DNA of 64,000 nucleotides from Comamonadaceae bacterium (lineage in GTDB: Bacteria > Pseudomonadota > Gammaproteobacteria > Burkholderiales > Burkholderiaceae_C). Both the position numbers and the translations under genes were made by a program. The DNA lies in contig CANFYZ010000002.1 in NCBI GenBank assembly GCA_947451385.1, forward strand, positions 1-64,000, given 5' to 3'. Of the stretch, positions 1 to 9,251 are shown piece after piece; the stretch's first letter is position 1; each line of letters begins with the position of its first letter. A model generated the notes under the pieces. It was not told the origin of the DNA and ran no database searches. It saw nothing but the letters and a program-made list of their open reading frames with translations.

Positions 1-668
1 GCTACAGCAGCATGATGGTCATGGGCATGACCTGCCCCAACAGTGGCTTTGTGGGCTTTCCCATCATCTTGCTGACTTTGGGACCGGTGGCTGGCGTGGC
101 GCTGGCGCTCAACATGGTGGTGGAAAACCTGTTGCTCATCCCGCTGCTCTTGGCCGTGGCCGACAGCGAGGGTGGCGCGCCCGGTCAGTGGCGCCAGGCC
201 TTGCAGCAAACCCTGTTCGGTCTGTTCAAGAACCCCTTGATCATTGGCATCGTCGCGGGCTTTTTGTTTTCGTGGTCGGGTGTGCAGATTCCCACGCCGG
301 TGTCGCGCACCATCACCTTGTTTGCACAGGCCAGCGGTGCCTTGTCGCTGTTCGTCATTGGCGGATCGTTGGTGGGCCTGCAAGTGCATGGACTCAAAGG
401 CCCGGTGGCGCTGATTGCGCTGGGCAAATTGATCGTGCATCCGTTGGCCATGCTCATCACCCTGTGGTGGGTGGTGCCGGTGGACGATCCGGCCTTGCGT
501 ATGGCTGCATTGATCACGGCCGCCTTGCCCATGCTGGGCATTTACACCATCTTGTCCCAGCGCCATGGCCATGAAGCCACCAGCGCAGCGGCGCTGCTGG
601 TGACTACGGTGTGTTCTTTCTTTACCTTGAGTGGACTGCTGTGGGTGTTGCAGCACGTGACCCTGTGA
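1..668 (+). CDS. AEC-family (auxin efflux carrier / malate permease type) transporter, 5'-truncated by window edge
   Basis: This is the C-terminal part (about 220 residues) of a polytopic inner-membrane carrier. The frame stays open to the window edge (codons for Y-S-S precede the first ATG at 12), so the true start lies outside. Hydrophobic segments alternate with short loops, and a soluble linker (about residues 50-65) separates the two halves. A CPNSGFVGFP-like stretch near the start and the late ALPMLGIYTILSQRHG stretch are typical of the AEC/malate-permease family. Such proteins export or import organic anions by secondary transport; the substrate cannot be read from sequence. The TGA overlaps the start of the following MFS gene, so the two are probably co-translated. 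Confidence 0.8.
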   Translation, partial: YSSMMVMGMTCPNSGFVGFPIILLTLGPVAGVALALNMVVENLLLIPLLLAVADSEGGAPGQWRQALQQTLFGLFKNPLIIGIVAGFLFSWSGVQIPTPVSRTITLFAQASGALSLFVIGGSLVGLQVHGLKGPVALIALGKLIVHPLAMLITLWWVVPVDDPALRMAALITAALPMLGIYTILSQRHGHEATSAAALLVTTVCSFFTLSGLLWVLQHVTL

Positions 669-1840
669 GTGCGTCGTCCCCCGTGCGCGTGGTCGCGCTG
701 TCGGCCTTTGCCAGCACCGCCTCCATGCGCCTGTGCGACCCGATGTTGGTCGGCTTGGGCCAAGAGTTCGGTGTGACCACCGGCGAGGCCTCGGCAGTGA
801 TTGCAGCTTACGCCGTGTCCTACGGCATTTTGCAAATTGTGTATGGCCCCTTGGGCGACCGCTGGGGCAAGCTGCGGGTGATTGGCGCGTCCGCCTGGGT
901 GTGCTTGCTGATCAGCTTGCTCACGGCCTTGGCACCGAGCTTGAACCTGCTGGTGCTGGCCCGCGCCGCCATGGGCGCTGCGGCCGCGGGCATCATTCCG
1001 CTGGCGATTTCTTGGGTGGGTGATCAAGTGGCTTATGAACAGCGCCAAGAGGCCTTGGCCCGGCTCATGGGTGCGTCCATCACCGGCATGATGATGGGCC
1101 AGTGGTTTGGCGGCTTTGCGACAGAGCACTGGGGCTGGCGTTATGCCTTTGTGGCAGTGAGCGTGGTCTTTGCCTTGGCCCTGTGGCGCATGGGGCAGTA
1201 TTTAAAAAGTCAGCCGCGCTTTGTGCCCTCAGCCCATCCACTGCCCATGCTCCAGTACTGGCAGCACATGGCACGCTTGCTCACCGAGCCGCGTGTGCGT
1301 TGGGTGCTGGGCGCCGCCTTGGCTGAAGGGGCGTTGGTCATGGGCACCTTGGCCTTCATGCCCAGCTGCTTGGTGGGGCATTTTGGTTTGAGTGTGTCGC
1401 AGGCCGGCGGGGCCATGGTGCTGTACGGCGCATCGGGTTTGCTCTACAGCCAATTTGTGCGCCAGAGCCTGGCGCTGCTGGGTGAATCGGGTTTGGCCTG
1501 GTGCGGCGGTGCCTTGATTGTGGCTGGCTTGAGCACCCTGGCCTTGGCCGATGCCGCGCCGCTGGGCGTGGCTGCCTGCGGCTTGACGGGCCTGGGCTTT
1601 TACATGATGCACAACACCCTGCAAACCCAGGGCACGCAAATGGCCCCACAGGCGCGCAGCATGGCCGTGACGCTGTTTGCCTGCACCCTGTTCTTTGGCC
1701 AAACTTTGGGCGTGGCCCTGGTCGCCCGCAGTCTGGATGCGGGCTGGATGCGCGAAACATTTTTGGCGGCCGCCGTGGGTGTGGCGCTGCTGTGCCATGT
1801 GATCGCGCGAGGCGGGCAGGGGCGGGTCAAGACGCCATAA
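665..1840 (+). CDS. MFS transporter (about 391 aa)
   Basis: A major facilitator superfamily permease with about 12 predicted membrane segments. A motif-A-like loop GPLGDRWGKLR lies at residues 61-71 between TM2 and TM3. I place the start at the GTG at 665, which overlaps the TGA (666-668) of the upstream carrier; a longer reading from 611 would overlap that gene by 58 bases. The family usually exports drugs or metabolites by proton antiport. Nothing here identifies a substrate. The gene ends 26 bases before the convergent Bug receptor gene. Confidence 0.8.
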   Translation: MSASSPVRVVALSAFASTASMRLCDPMLVGLGQEFGVTTGEASAVIAAYAVSYGILQIVYGPLGDRWGKLRVIGASAWVCLLISLLTALAPSLNLLVLARAAMGAAAAGIIPLAISWVGDQVAYEQRQEALARLMGASITGMMMGQWFGGFATEHWGWRYAFVAVSVVFALALWRMGQYLKSQPRFVPSAHPLPMLQYWQHMARLLTEPRVRWVLGAALAEGALVMGTLAFMPSCLVGHFGLSVSQAGGAMVLYGASGLLYSQFVRQSLALLGESGLAWCGGALIVAGLSTLALADAAPLGVAACGLTGLGFYMMHNTLQTQGTQMAPQARSMAVTLFACTLFFGQTLGVALVARSLDAGWMRETFLAAAVGVALLCHVIARGGQGRVKTP

Positions 1841-1866
1841 GGTCAGCCCTCAAAACGCTGTGGCCC

Positions 1867-2856
1867 TCATTCTTTTTTGTAGCCAAGCTCACCGAGGGTT
1901 TGGCCCCATTGGCGGTATGAGTTTCGAATGATCATCGAAAATTCATCGGGTCCGGCCCATTTGGCTTCAACCCCACCTGCGCGGAAAGCCTCCTGAATGC
2001 TGGGCGTCTTTAATATTTGGGCGAAGGCCTCTGAAAGCCGATGGACCGTCGCAGGCGGGATACCCGCAGGCCCCACAAAGCCAATCCAACTTTCAATGTC
2101 GATGCCTTTGATGCCTTGTTCACCCATGGTCGGTAACTCGGGAAACAAGCTGCTTCGTTGCGGTGCTACCAGGGCCAGTAAGCGTAATTCACCCGATTTC
2201 GCCAGCGCCACGGCGGCCGACGACGAGGCAAATTGAAGGTGCACTCGACCGGCTATGAAATCTTTGGCGACATCATTGGCACCTTTGTAAGGCACATGAA
2301 CAATGTCAATGCCTGCCTGCCGTGCAAACATCTGCCCGTAAATATGTGCAGAAGTGCCCATGCCTTGGGAGACGTAATTGAGTTTGCCAGGATTGGATTT
2401 GGCGTACGCCACCAGTTCTGAAACGGTGTTCACGGGAATCGATTTATGAACCACCAAAACCAGTGGGCCCACAGCACCTTGTGCAACCGGCGTGAAGTTT
2501 TTGAGGGTGTCGTATTTCGCCGCCAGCAAGGTATGGGGCAACTGGGACAGTGTGGAAGCGGGGGTGTACAGCAAACTGTGACCGTCAGGTATGGTCTTGA
2601 TGAGTTCGTTGGCCGCTAACAGGGTGCCAGCGCCAGGCCGATTCTCAACCACCACGGGCACACCGCCCAGAACCGTGGTCAATTGCTGTGCAATTTGCCT
2701 GGCCTGAATGTCCGTGCCGCCACCCGGCGGGAAGCCCACCAAAATCCGAATGGGTTTCCCAGGTACCGGGAATTCCGCAGCTTGCGTCCAGCCGAGGCCG
2801 GCCCCCAATAGGAGGGGCAGCAGGGCCCATTTTTTCAAACGAATAAGGGTGTTCAT
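1867..2856 (-). CDS. Bug-family tripartite tricarboxylate transporter substrate-binding protein (TctC-like)
   Basis: A periplasmic receptor of about 329 residues. It has a Sec signal peptide (basic n-region, hydrophobic core, cleavage near residue 27 after QAA) followed by the family hallmark KPIRILVGFPPGGGTD and a second-lobe VPYKGA motif. Bug proteins bind carboxylates, amides or aromatics and normally hand them to TctAB; no tctAB lies nearby. I chose the ATG at 2856 because AGAGG precedes it at good distance, in preference to a start nine codons upstream. It is divergent from the UGSC-like gene at 3047 with a shared 190-base intergenic region, so the two may be co-regulated. Confidence 0.88.
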   Translation of the reverse strand: MNTLIRLKKWALLPLLLGAGLGWTQAAEFPVPGKPIRILVGFPPGGGTDIQARQIAQQLTTVLGGVPVVVENRPGAGTLLAANELIKTIPDGHSLLYTPASTLSQLPHTLLAAKYDTLKNFTPVAQGAVGPLVLVVHKSIPVNTVSELVAYAKSNPGKLNYVSQGMGTSAHIYGQMFARQAGIDIVHVPYKGANDVAKDFIAGRVHLQFASSSAAVALAKSGELRLLALVAPQRSSLFPELPTMGEQGIKGIDIESWIGFVGPAGIPPATVHRLSEAFAQILKTPSIQEAFRAGGVEAKWAGPDEFSMIIRNSYRQWGQTLGELGYKKE

Positions 2857-3046
2857 ATTTTTCCTCTGGCCGAACAAGTTCAATTTTGAAGCAGTTTATG
2901 CACACACCCAAGGGTGACCCTCACAGGCGCATTGGATCCACAACACACTCAAATTATGGAATAGACGATCAGGCCTAACTTGAGAATAATGTCAAAGACA
3001 GGTTCCTGCCGATGGACGATGTTGAAAACGAATTGAAAGACGATGC

Positions 3047-4816
3047 ATGTCACTTGAAGAATCCACACCCTTTTCCATCGAAATGGACCCTATTCTGGAC
3101 GGTTGCGCTTTAGAAGCCTATCCAGGTGAGACCATGGAGCGGCGCATTGCCAACGGTGACTTTGATCCCGAGGGCAAGGCCTTCACGGTTTTTAACCCAC
3201 GGGGTCATCCCCCAGCCATCCGTCTGCGGCCCATGGCCGCTCGGCCGAAAAGTTTAGAGGGACGAACGGTCTACTTCGTGGACGTTCGGTTCATGAATGG
3301 CAAAGATTTTTTATTGGAACTTCAGCGCGCTTTCAATGAACGCTTTCCAAATGTGCGCACCGAGTTGCGGCAAAAGCGGGGCGGGTATACCGAAGACGAC
3401 CACGATCTGTGGGCGGAAATTCAGGCCAATCAAGGACTGATGGTCATGGCCATTGGGCACTGCAGCACCTGCGCACCGGCGGTGGCCGTGCACTGCATGA
3501 ACATGGAGGATAGAGGCATCCCCACGACGCCCATCGTGACGCAAGCATTCCAAGACCTTGTGGCCGCCATTGCCTACAAAGCGGGCATGCCTGAATTGCG
3601 TTTTACTTTCGTACCGCATCCGATTGGAGGTAAGCCGGCCAGCGAATTACGCGCCTGTGCCTTGGGTCTTGACCCCACGACGCAGATACCCGTCATGGAC
3701 GAAATACTCGACGCGCTTACCCGAGAATTAACGCAAGCGGAATGTGCCAAAGGGCAATTGGAAAGACATCAACCTCGCTTACTGGGCGCCAACAGTGAAG
3801 ACGAGTTGCATGACATGTTTCGTGATGCGGGTTGGAGCGATGGTTTGCCCGTGATGTTGCCAACGCCGACCCGGGTTGCTGAAATGCTCAAGGCGACGCG
3901 TCATGCGCCCAACGAAGTGGTTGGGAAAATGAGACCGACAGAAACACAAGAAGATTGGTCTTACACCGTGGAGCAGGTGGCTGCCAACGCCGTGATGGCG
4001 GGCGCAAAACCAGAGTATTTCCCGGTCATTCTGGCCCTTGCAGCGAGTCAAGTCACGGCGGTACACAGCTCCACGAGTTCTTTTGCTGCGATGGTGGTGG
4101 TCAACGGACCGATTCGTCATGCGCTGCGAATGAATTCTGGGCTGGGCGCCTTGGGGCCTTTTAACCATGCCAACGCGACCATCGGTCGTGCTTATGGGTT
4201 GTTGTCTCGGAACCTCGGCGGCGGGGCTGTGCCCGGGTTGACCTACCTGGGTTCGCAGGGAAACCCCTTGAATTACAGCAGTGTTTGCTTTGCTGAAAAT
4301 GAAGAACGAAGTCCCTGGCCGCCCTTCCATGTGCAAAAAGGGTTTCAACCAGAACAAAGTACGGTGAGCGTATTCAGAGGTCGAACTTTCAGCCATTTGC
4401 TTGAAGTTCGAGAGAAAACTTGGCCTCAACAATTACTCAATTTAGTGAGCGGATTCACGCCAACACCACGCACTAACCTCACTCTGTTGGTTGAACCTCT
4501 GGCAGCTCGGACTTTTAAAAATCGCGAAGGATTTGAAACCAAAGAACAACTGGCTCAGTGGTTCCACGACAACGCCAAGCTAGATTACAAAACCTACTGG
4601 GATTACCAGTTGGTCATCAACTACATCGAACCCCTGGCCCGAAAAGGGCAAGAGCCATTTGCGTCTTATCTTGCGCAGGATGAGCATTCTGAAGTCCCAA
4701 GGTTTGCTGATCCCAAAGCGATCAGTGTCGTGGTCGTTGGGGGTGAAAAAAATGCTTATTGGTTTGGCACAGACTTTGGCTGGCTCAAAAGTGTATGCAT
4801 TGACGATTGGAGCTGA
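3047..4816 (+). CDS. UGSC-like thiol protein fused to a second uncharacterised domain (589 aa)
   Basis: The N-terminal half (about residues 40-235) resembles the UGSC (seleno)protein family. It has an IGHCSTC stretch (C139, C142), where selenoprotein members carry Sec-Gly-Ser-Cys, and a downstream FVPHPIGGKP motif (residues 188-197). No in-frame TGA is present, so this is a cysteine form. The C-terminal half (about 250-589) starts with WSDGLPVMLPTP (263-274) and is rich in Gly/Asn loops. From memory, similar sequences occur as separate proteins beside UGSC genes, which would make this a fusion. No function is established, though a redox or thiol-transfer role is a reasonable guess. There is no signal peptide. 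Its TGA directly abuts the stop codon of the convergent dienelactone hydrolase gene. The ribosome site is weak (AAAGA). Confidence 0.6.
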   Translation: MSLEESTPFSIEMDPILDGCALEAYPGETMERRIANGDFDPEGKAFTVFNPRGHPPAIRLRPMAARPKSLEGRTVYFVDVRFMNGKDFLLELQRAFNERFPNVRTELRQKRGGYTEDDHDLWAEIQANQGLMVMAIGHCSTCAPAVAVHCMNMEDRGIPTTPIVTQAFQDLVAAIAYKAGMPELRFTFVPHPIGGKPASELRACALGLDPTTQIPVMDEILDALTRELTQAECAKGQLERHQPRLLGANSEDELHDMFRDAGWSDGLPVMLPTPTRVAEMLKATRHAPNEVVGKMRPTETQEDWSYTVEQVAANAVMAGAKPEYFPVILALAASQVTAVHSSTSSFAAMVVVNGPIRHALRMNSGLGALGPFNHANATIGRAYGLLSRNLGGGAVPGLTYLGSQGNPLNYSSVCFAENEERSPWPPFHVQKGFQPEQSTVSVFRGRTFSHLLEVREKTWPQQLLNLVSGFTPTPRTNLTLLVEPLAARTFKNREGFETKEQLAQWFHDNAKLDYKTYWDYQLVINYIEPLARKGQEPFASYLAQDEHSEVPRFADPKAISVVVVGGEKNAYWFGTDFGWLKSVCIDDWS

Positions 4817-5488
4817 TCATTGCTTGCACAGATGATCGGCCAAAAATTTCTGCGTTCGCTGCGCGGCTAGTGCCGCACTCGGCTCATGAAATGAATTCCT
4901 CATCTCGCAATTGAATCCGTGGCCAGCAGGATAGAGGTGGATTTGGGATTGCGGGCTTGCGCTGGCAATTTTCTGCACATGCGCTAAAGGGATGTGGCTG
5001 TCCGCTTCACCAAAATGCATGAGAACTGGCATCGTGGGAATGGCATTTAAATGCTCTGCCACCTGAGTGCCGTAATAAATGATGCAGGCGTCCAGAGATA
5101 AACGATCAGCGGCCAACCAGGCGAGCGTCCCGCCCCAACAAAAGCCCATCACAGCCATTTTGTGGCCTTGATGTTGACCCCATCGACCTACGGCCTCGAT
5201 GTCCCGCAGTGCCAGATGGTTGCCAATTTGTTCCTTCTTTGCCCTGCCGATTTCTACCTCTGGTGCCGTGTAACCCAAGGCTTGCTCGCCTGGGGTTCGA
5301 TCAAACAGTGCCGGTGCTACGGCCAGCCAACCCTGAGCGGCCAGTTTGCGGCACACCGACTCGAGGTGGGCGTTCACGCCAAATATTTCCTGCAGGACGA
5401 TGACCATGCCTTTGGGTTTTTCAACCGGCAATTGCTCAAATACATTGAATCGATGCCCATCCGAGGCAATTAAGGAAAACCAAGACAT
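4817..5488 (-). CDS. dienelactone hydrolase family protein (cytosolic, 223 aa)
   Basis: A small alpha/beta hydrolase of the DLH family. It carries the nucleophile elbow GFCWGG (Cys117), a likely acid at Asp163 (HFGEADSHIP) and His190 (PAGHGF), plus the conserved QEIFG (Glu36). This matches the Cys-Asp-His triad of carboxymethylenebutenolidase. No signal peptide is seen. The start at 5488 shares its A with the TGA of the aldo/keto reductase (TGATG), so translation is probably coupled. It is the last gene of the minus-strand hydrolase operon. The natural substrate (lactone or ester) is unknown. Confidence 0.85.
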   Translation of the reverse strand: MSWFSLIASDGHRFNVFEQLPVEKPKGMVIVLQEIFGVNAHLESVCRKLAAQGWLAVAPALFDRTPGEQALGYTAPEVEIGRAKKEQIGNHLALRDIEAVGRWGQHQGHKMAVMGFCWGGTLAWLAADRLSLDACIIYYGTQVAEHLNAIPTMPVLMHFGEADSHIPLAHVQKIASASPQSQIHLYPAGHGFNCEMRNSFHEPSAALAAQRTQKFLADHLCKQ

Positions 5489-6603
5489 CAATGTGCCGCC
5501 AAACTTGGCGCCCCAGCTTTTGCGCGTTGCATGCAATCAAATTCATGGACTTTCTCGGGCCGCAGCTTTCTGTAGGGCGGGGCGACAGAGCGGTCTTCAT
5601 CAACCAAAGTTATTCGGTCAATTTCCAGCAGATCTTCTTCAGTGAACTGAATAGACAAGGCGCCCACATTGTCCAGCAGGTGTTGCGGTTTATCAGCGCC
5701 TGCAATCACCGTAAAGGTGGCCGGCCTGGAAAGCAGCCAAGCCAGGGACATTTGTGCAAGGGTCCATCCGCGCATGGTGGCGAAGGCTTGTAGTTTTTCC
5801 GTGACATCCCAATTGCGATCAGATTGCCAGGCCGCGGTATTGGGGTTCTTATCTTGACGTGTCCCTGCAGCGATGGCACCGCGCTTGTGAATACCTGAAA
5901 GCATGCCCGAGGCCAGCGGAAAATAGTGCGTCATTCCAATGCCATATTTGACGCAAAAAGGCTCAAACCTTTTTTCTATGTCCCGGTACAGCAAGTTGTA
6001 ATGATCTTGAGCTGAAATAAATTGGTTGAGCCCCAATTCTTTGGCACAAAAATAGGCCTCACACAATTCCCAAGCGAACATGTTGGACGCGCCAATGTAG
6101 CGAACTTTGCCGGATTTGACCAAGTCATCTAACGCACGCAGCGTCTCCTCAATCGGTGTTGATGGATCAGGCCAGTGCAGTTGGTAAAGATCAATGTAGT
6201 CTGTATTCAATCGCCGAAGACTGTCTTCGCAGGCATTGATGATGGCCATTCTGGATGCCCCAACATCGTTAGGACCATCACCCATCCGGTTACCAAACTT
6301 GGTGGCAATCAGCACCTGTTGCCGCTTACCACCGTTTAAGGCTTGGCCCAAAGATTGTTCAGACCGTCCTATGCCGTAACTGTTTGCTGTATCAAAATAA
6401 TTGATACCTAAATCGAGGGCTTGATCGACCACCTGCTGGACAAATTCTTGTGTCGTATAGCCACCAAAAGCGAAGCAGCCAATGCCCAGGGCGGAGGCCT
6501 TTAATCCAGAACGGCCCACATTGCGGTACACCATGCCGTTTGAACTTGTTTTGGGCATCAAGCCAATCGCAGTCACTCGCTGCTGAATATCTTCATTGCT
6601 CAT
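5488..6603 (-). CDS. aldo/keto reductase (371 aa)
   Basis: An NADPH-dependent (beta/alpha)8 oxidoreductase. The catalytic tetrad is visible as Asp71 and Tyr76 (FDTANSYG), Lys102 (ATKFG) and His143 (QLHWPD). The C-terminal RPATFTVIAGAD region would bind the cofactor phosphate. It is somewhat longer than the usual 320-350 residues because of an N-terminal extension of about 25 residues. It lies two bases after the Bug receptor gene and overlaps the dienelactone hydrolase start. This suggests a cytosolic step on the compound imported with the Bug receptor, such as reduction of an aldehyde or ketone. Substrate unknown. Confidence 0.88.
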   Translation of the reverse strand: MSNEDIQQRVTAIGLMPKTSSNGMVYRNVGRSGLKASALGIGCFAFGGYTTQEFVQQVVDQALDLGINYFDTANSYGIGRSEQSLGQALNGGKRQQVLIATKFGNRMGDGPNDVGASRMAIINACEDSLRRLNTDYIDLYQLHWPDPSTPIEETLRALDDLVKSGKVRYIGASNMFAWELCEAYFCAKELGLNQFISAQDHYNLLYRDIEKRFEPFCVKYGIGMTHYFPLASGMLSGIHKRGAIAAGTRQDKNPNTAAWQSDRNWDVTEKLQAFATMRGWTLAQMSLAWLLSRPATFTVIAGADKPQHLLDNVGALSIQFTEEDLLEIDRITLVDEDRSVAPPYRKLRPEKVHEFDCMQRAKAGAPSLAAH

Positions 6604-6605
6604 AG

Positions 6606-7589
6606 TTAGGCGTCCATTTTGATGCCGGCATCCTTGATCACTGGCGCCCAGCGAGCCCGGTCAGACAATACTTTTTTGTGAAATTCGGCAGGGGTCCCAC
6701 CCACAGGGACCAAGCCCATCTTGTGCAGCACTTCAATCACGGGCGGGGTAGCCAAGGCTTCCGTGATGATGGTTGCATAGTCATTGGCCACGTTCGCTGA
6801 AATTCCAGCTTTGGCATACAGTCCAAAGGACGTTACCGCCACATAGCCTGGATAACCCAGTTCACCCAGAGTTGGAATTTCGGGTGCCAGGGGAGAGCGT
6901 TTTTCGCTGGCATGGGCCAAGACGCGCAACTTCCCAGAGCGATGACTTTCCAAATAGTCGGGGAGGATCGAGCCGCTGGCAGGAATTTGATTCCCGAGAA
7001 GGTCTGCAAGTAAAGGGGAGCCGCCTCGATAGGGCACCGAAATCAAGGGAAGGTTGAGCTGTTTGCCTAATTGATGGATCACCAAGGCCCCCATGCTGAC
7101 GGGACTGGGGACGCCAATCGAGCCTTTTTTAGGGTCTTTTCTGACGGAATCGAAGTATTCGGCCAAGGTGTTGACCCCCGACAAGGGATTGACGGTGAAG
7201 GCCATGGGCGCAGAAGCGCATTCAACGATAGGGGCCAGCTCTTTCTCATAATCAAATGTGGGCTTGGTCGCAAACAAGGGCAGCAGTGCGACGGCAGAGT
7301 TGGGCGCCATCAGCAGGTAAGAGCCATCAGGATCAAAGTTTCGCAAATGCTGAATGGCGACCAGACCGCCTGCGCCTGACTTGGAATCTACGATGACGTT
7401 CCTTCCCAGTTTGGCACGCAGCCTGTCGCCCAAAAGGCGCGCCAACGTATCGGAGGAGGTTCCGGGTGGAACGGTCAGAATGATCGTTAAGTTTTTGCTG
7501 GTCTGACTTCGTACCAAGGCCGGTGCGACCAGGGCAGCTGAAGCAACGCCCACCGAAGTCATAAAACGCCGCTTACTTTGACTCCACAT
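6606..7589 (-). CDS. Bug-family TTT substrate-binding protein (327 aa)
   Basis: A periplasmic receptor like the one at 1867. It begins with a Tat-like signal (KRRFMTSV, residues 6-13, then a hydrophobic stretch ending about residue 29). The first-lobe motif is divergent (LTVPPGTSSDTLAR instead of PPGGGTD) and the second lobe keeps VPYRGG. The ATG at 7589 is preceded by AGGAGA, which decides the start. It is the only solute receptor inside the hydrolase operon, so it probably binds a product of the exported hydrolases. No TctA/TctB partner is near. Confidence 0.87.
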   Translation of the reverse strand: MWSQSKRRFMTSVGVASAALVAPALVRSQTSKNLTIILTVPPGTSSDTLARLLGDRLRAKLGRNVIVDSKSGAGGLVAIQHLRNFDPDGSYLLMAPNSAVALLPLFATKPTFDYEKELAPIVECASAPMAFTVNPLSGVNTLAEYFDSVRKDPKKGSIGVPSPVSMGALVIHQLGKQLNLPLISVPYRGGSPLLADLLGNQIPASGSILPDYLESHRSGKLRVLAHASEKRSPLAPEIPTLGELGYPGYVAVTSFGLYAKAGISANVANDYATIITEALATPPVIEVLHKMGLVPVGGTPAEFHKKVLSDRARWAPVIKDAGIKMDA

Positions 7590-7645
7590 AAAAAGTCTCC
7601 TGATGTAGGGGGTTAATTTTGAATTGGTCTCAATAGACTGAGAGT

Positions 7646-9181
7646 TCAAGGGCTCACACACTGAAAATTCTGGGCCTCGAGAGGGTCTCCTTGACCGCGG
7701 TAGCGAGCGACTTGTGGGTAGGCGCAAAGCGGTCGACTGATTTTTTCATTGGCCTTGGTGGCCAGCAAGCTGGTGGGGGCTTGGCCCAGTTCGACCCAGT
7801 TTTCAATCGCGCTCAACGTGTCAAACTGATCAGGACCCGGTCCTCCACCGCAATGCAAAACACCTGGCGCGAGAAAAAGTTTGACGCTGTTGGCATGGGC
7901 TGGCACTTTTTCTTGTACCGCTTGGAGATAAGCAATGGTTGACAAGGGGCTGGGGCCAGGATCGTTGAAGCCATGCCAAAGTAACAATTTGCCACCGCGA
8001 CCCAGAAATTTGGAGATGTCTGCGTTTTGTTGATGGACATGTTCACCCGCAAGGCCTGAATTGATTTCGTCCAAGTCCCGGTCGGCGTCAAAAGACATGA
8101 TGTCGTAGGCCGGATTGGCTTTGACCAGGTGTGACACAAAGGGCGCGCCCAGCACAGAGTTTCGTCCACGGGGAACTTCGGGTGTTCCGATCATGCGCAC
8201 CACCCAATCGGCTTCACCTCCCCGCATCAATGGCATGGCAGCCCAGCGACCGTCTTTGGTTTTGACGCCGTCGTAGACACGTTGAACCGTCCGAACCTGC
8301 GCTTCTGTGAGGCAATCTGGGCCTGCTGCCCCCTTGCATTGCAATTGAGCGGGATTCCAGGTGCATGCGCGCGGATCGGTCAGGATCCCATCTTCAACAC
8401 CATCCTGTGCGTCACAAGCTGCGAGCAAGGCTTTTTGTATCAGCGGAACGTGTGCGGGGATCAAATTACTTTCAGGTCGAGCATGAAAGGCTTGCACGCG
8501 CAAAATGGCGTTGGAATAAACAAGTGGCGTGTAGACCGGGGCACCCGCGATGACGCCGTCATAGTCTTGCGGGTAACGCTGTATTTCTGCCAGACCCTGG
8601 CGCCCCCCCGTAGAACAACCCTGCCAATACGATTTTTGCAGGGGTTGCTGGTAAAAAGTTTTAACCAACTGCTGGCCCAAAGTGGTCGACAAGTGGGTGG
8701 CACGATGACCAAAATCAATGATGCCTTGGGTATTAGCTTGTCCATTGGGCAAGACCGCAAAGCTGGGGTCCAGGCCATTTTCGCTGGGGTGGCCCATGTC
8801 GTTTTGCATGACCGCATAACCCCGTGCTAAGCCGGGTTGCGCTGCAGCCAGAGACAAATTGCCAGCAAATCCACCACCGCCAATGCCCAGGAATTTGCCA
8901 TTCCATTGATTAGGTAATCGATAAATGGCCACAGTGCGCGAACCAGCCACAGGGGAAATAGCCACTTTGATTTCGCAGAATTCGGTCCGTTTCTGGCCCA
9001 TATTGGCCACCTGAGGCTGCACGCTCAGTACCTGAGTAAAAGGCAGTGAGGTGGGGGCGCTGAATCCCCGGCACACATCGGTATTTTGTGCCGCGCTGGT
9101 TAACGGCCAGAACAGGCCCAGGGCCAGGAGTTTCCAAGCGGCATGAACGCCATCAGAATGGTGGGAAGACAAATGACCCAT
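7646..9181 (-). CDS. exported tannase / feruloyl esterase family protein (511 aa)
   Basis: A secreted serine esterase. A signal peptide covers about residues 1-31 (cleavage near TSAA-QN). The catalytic set follows the family's CS-D-HC pattern: GCSTGG with Cys189-Ser190, Asp407 (WHGFNDPG) and His443-Cys444 (VLHCGGG). The two cysteines next to Ser and His form the family's disulfide. These enzymes cleave galloyl, feruloyl or other hydroxyaromatic esters, and also MHET in one branch. The start at 9181 has GGAGG upstream. It sits between a type-B carboxylesterase and a Bug receptor in one transcriptional direction. Confidence 0.88.
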   Translation of the reverse strand: MGHLSSHHSDGVHAAWKLLALGLFWPLTSAAQNTDVCRGFSAPTSLPFTQVLSVQPQVANMGQKRTEFCEIKVAISPVAGSRTVAIYRLPNQWNGKFLGIGGGGFAGNLSLAAAQPGLARGYAVMQNDMGHPSENGLDPSFAVLPNGQANTQGIIDFGHRATHLSTTLGQQLVKTFYQQPLQKSYWQGCSTGGRQGLAEIQRYPQDYDGVIAGAPVYTPLVYSNAILRVQAFHARPESNLIPAHVPLIQKALLAACDAQDGVEDGILTDPRACTWNPAQLQCKGAAGPDCLTEAQVRTVQRVYDGVKTKDGRWAAMPLMRGGEADWVVRMIGTPEVPRGRNSVLGAPFVSHLVKANPAYDIMSFDADRDLDEINSGLAGEHVHQQNADISKFLGRGGKLLLWHGFNDPGPSPLSTIAYLQAVQEKVPAHANSVKLFLAPGVLHCGGGPGPDQFDTLSAIENWVELGQAPTSLLATKANEKISRPLCAYPQVARYRGQGDPLEAQNFQCVSP

Positions 9182-9251
9182 GAAAATCCTCCAAAAAAGT
9201 GCATCTCTTCGCGCCATCAGTCCACCCCATCATTCAATTGGCCAGGCTGGT

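Noticed and set aside
3458..3475. Selenocysteine in the UGSC-like protein
   Set aside because: The codon at the Sec position is TGC, not TGA, so this is a cysteine homolog and no SECIS element is needed.
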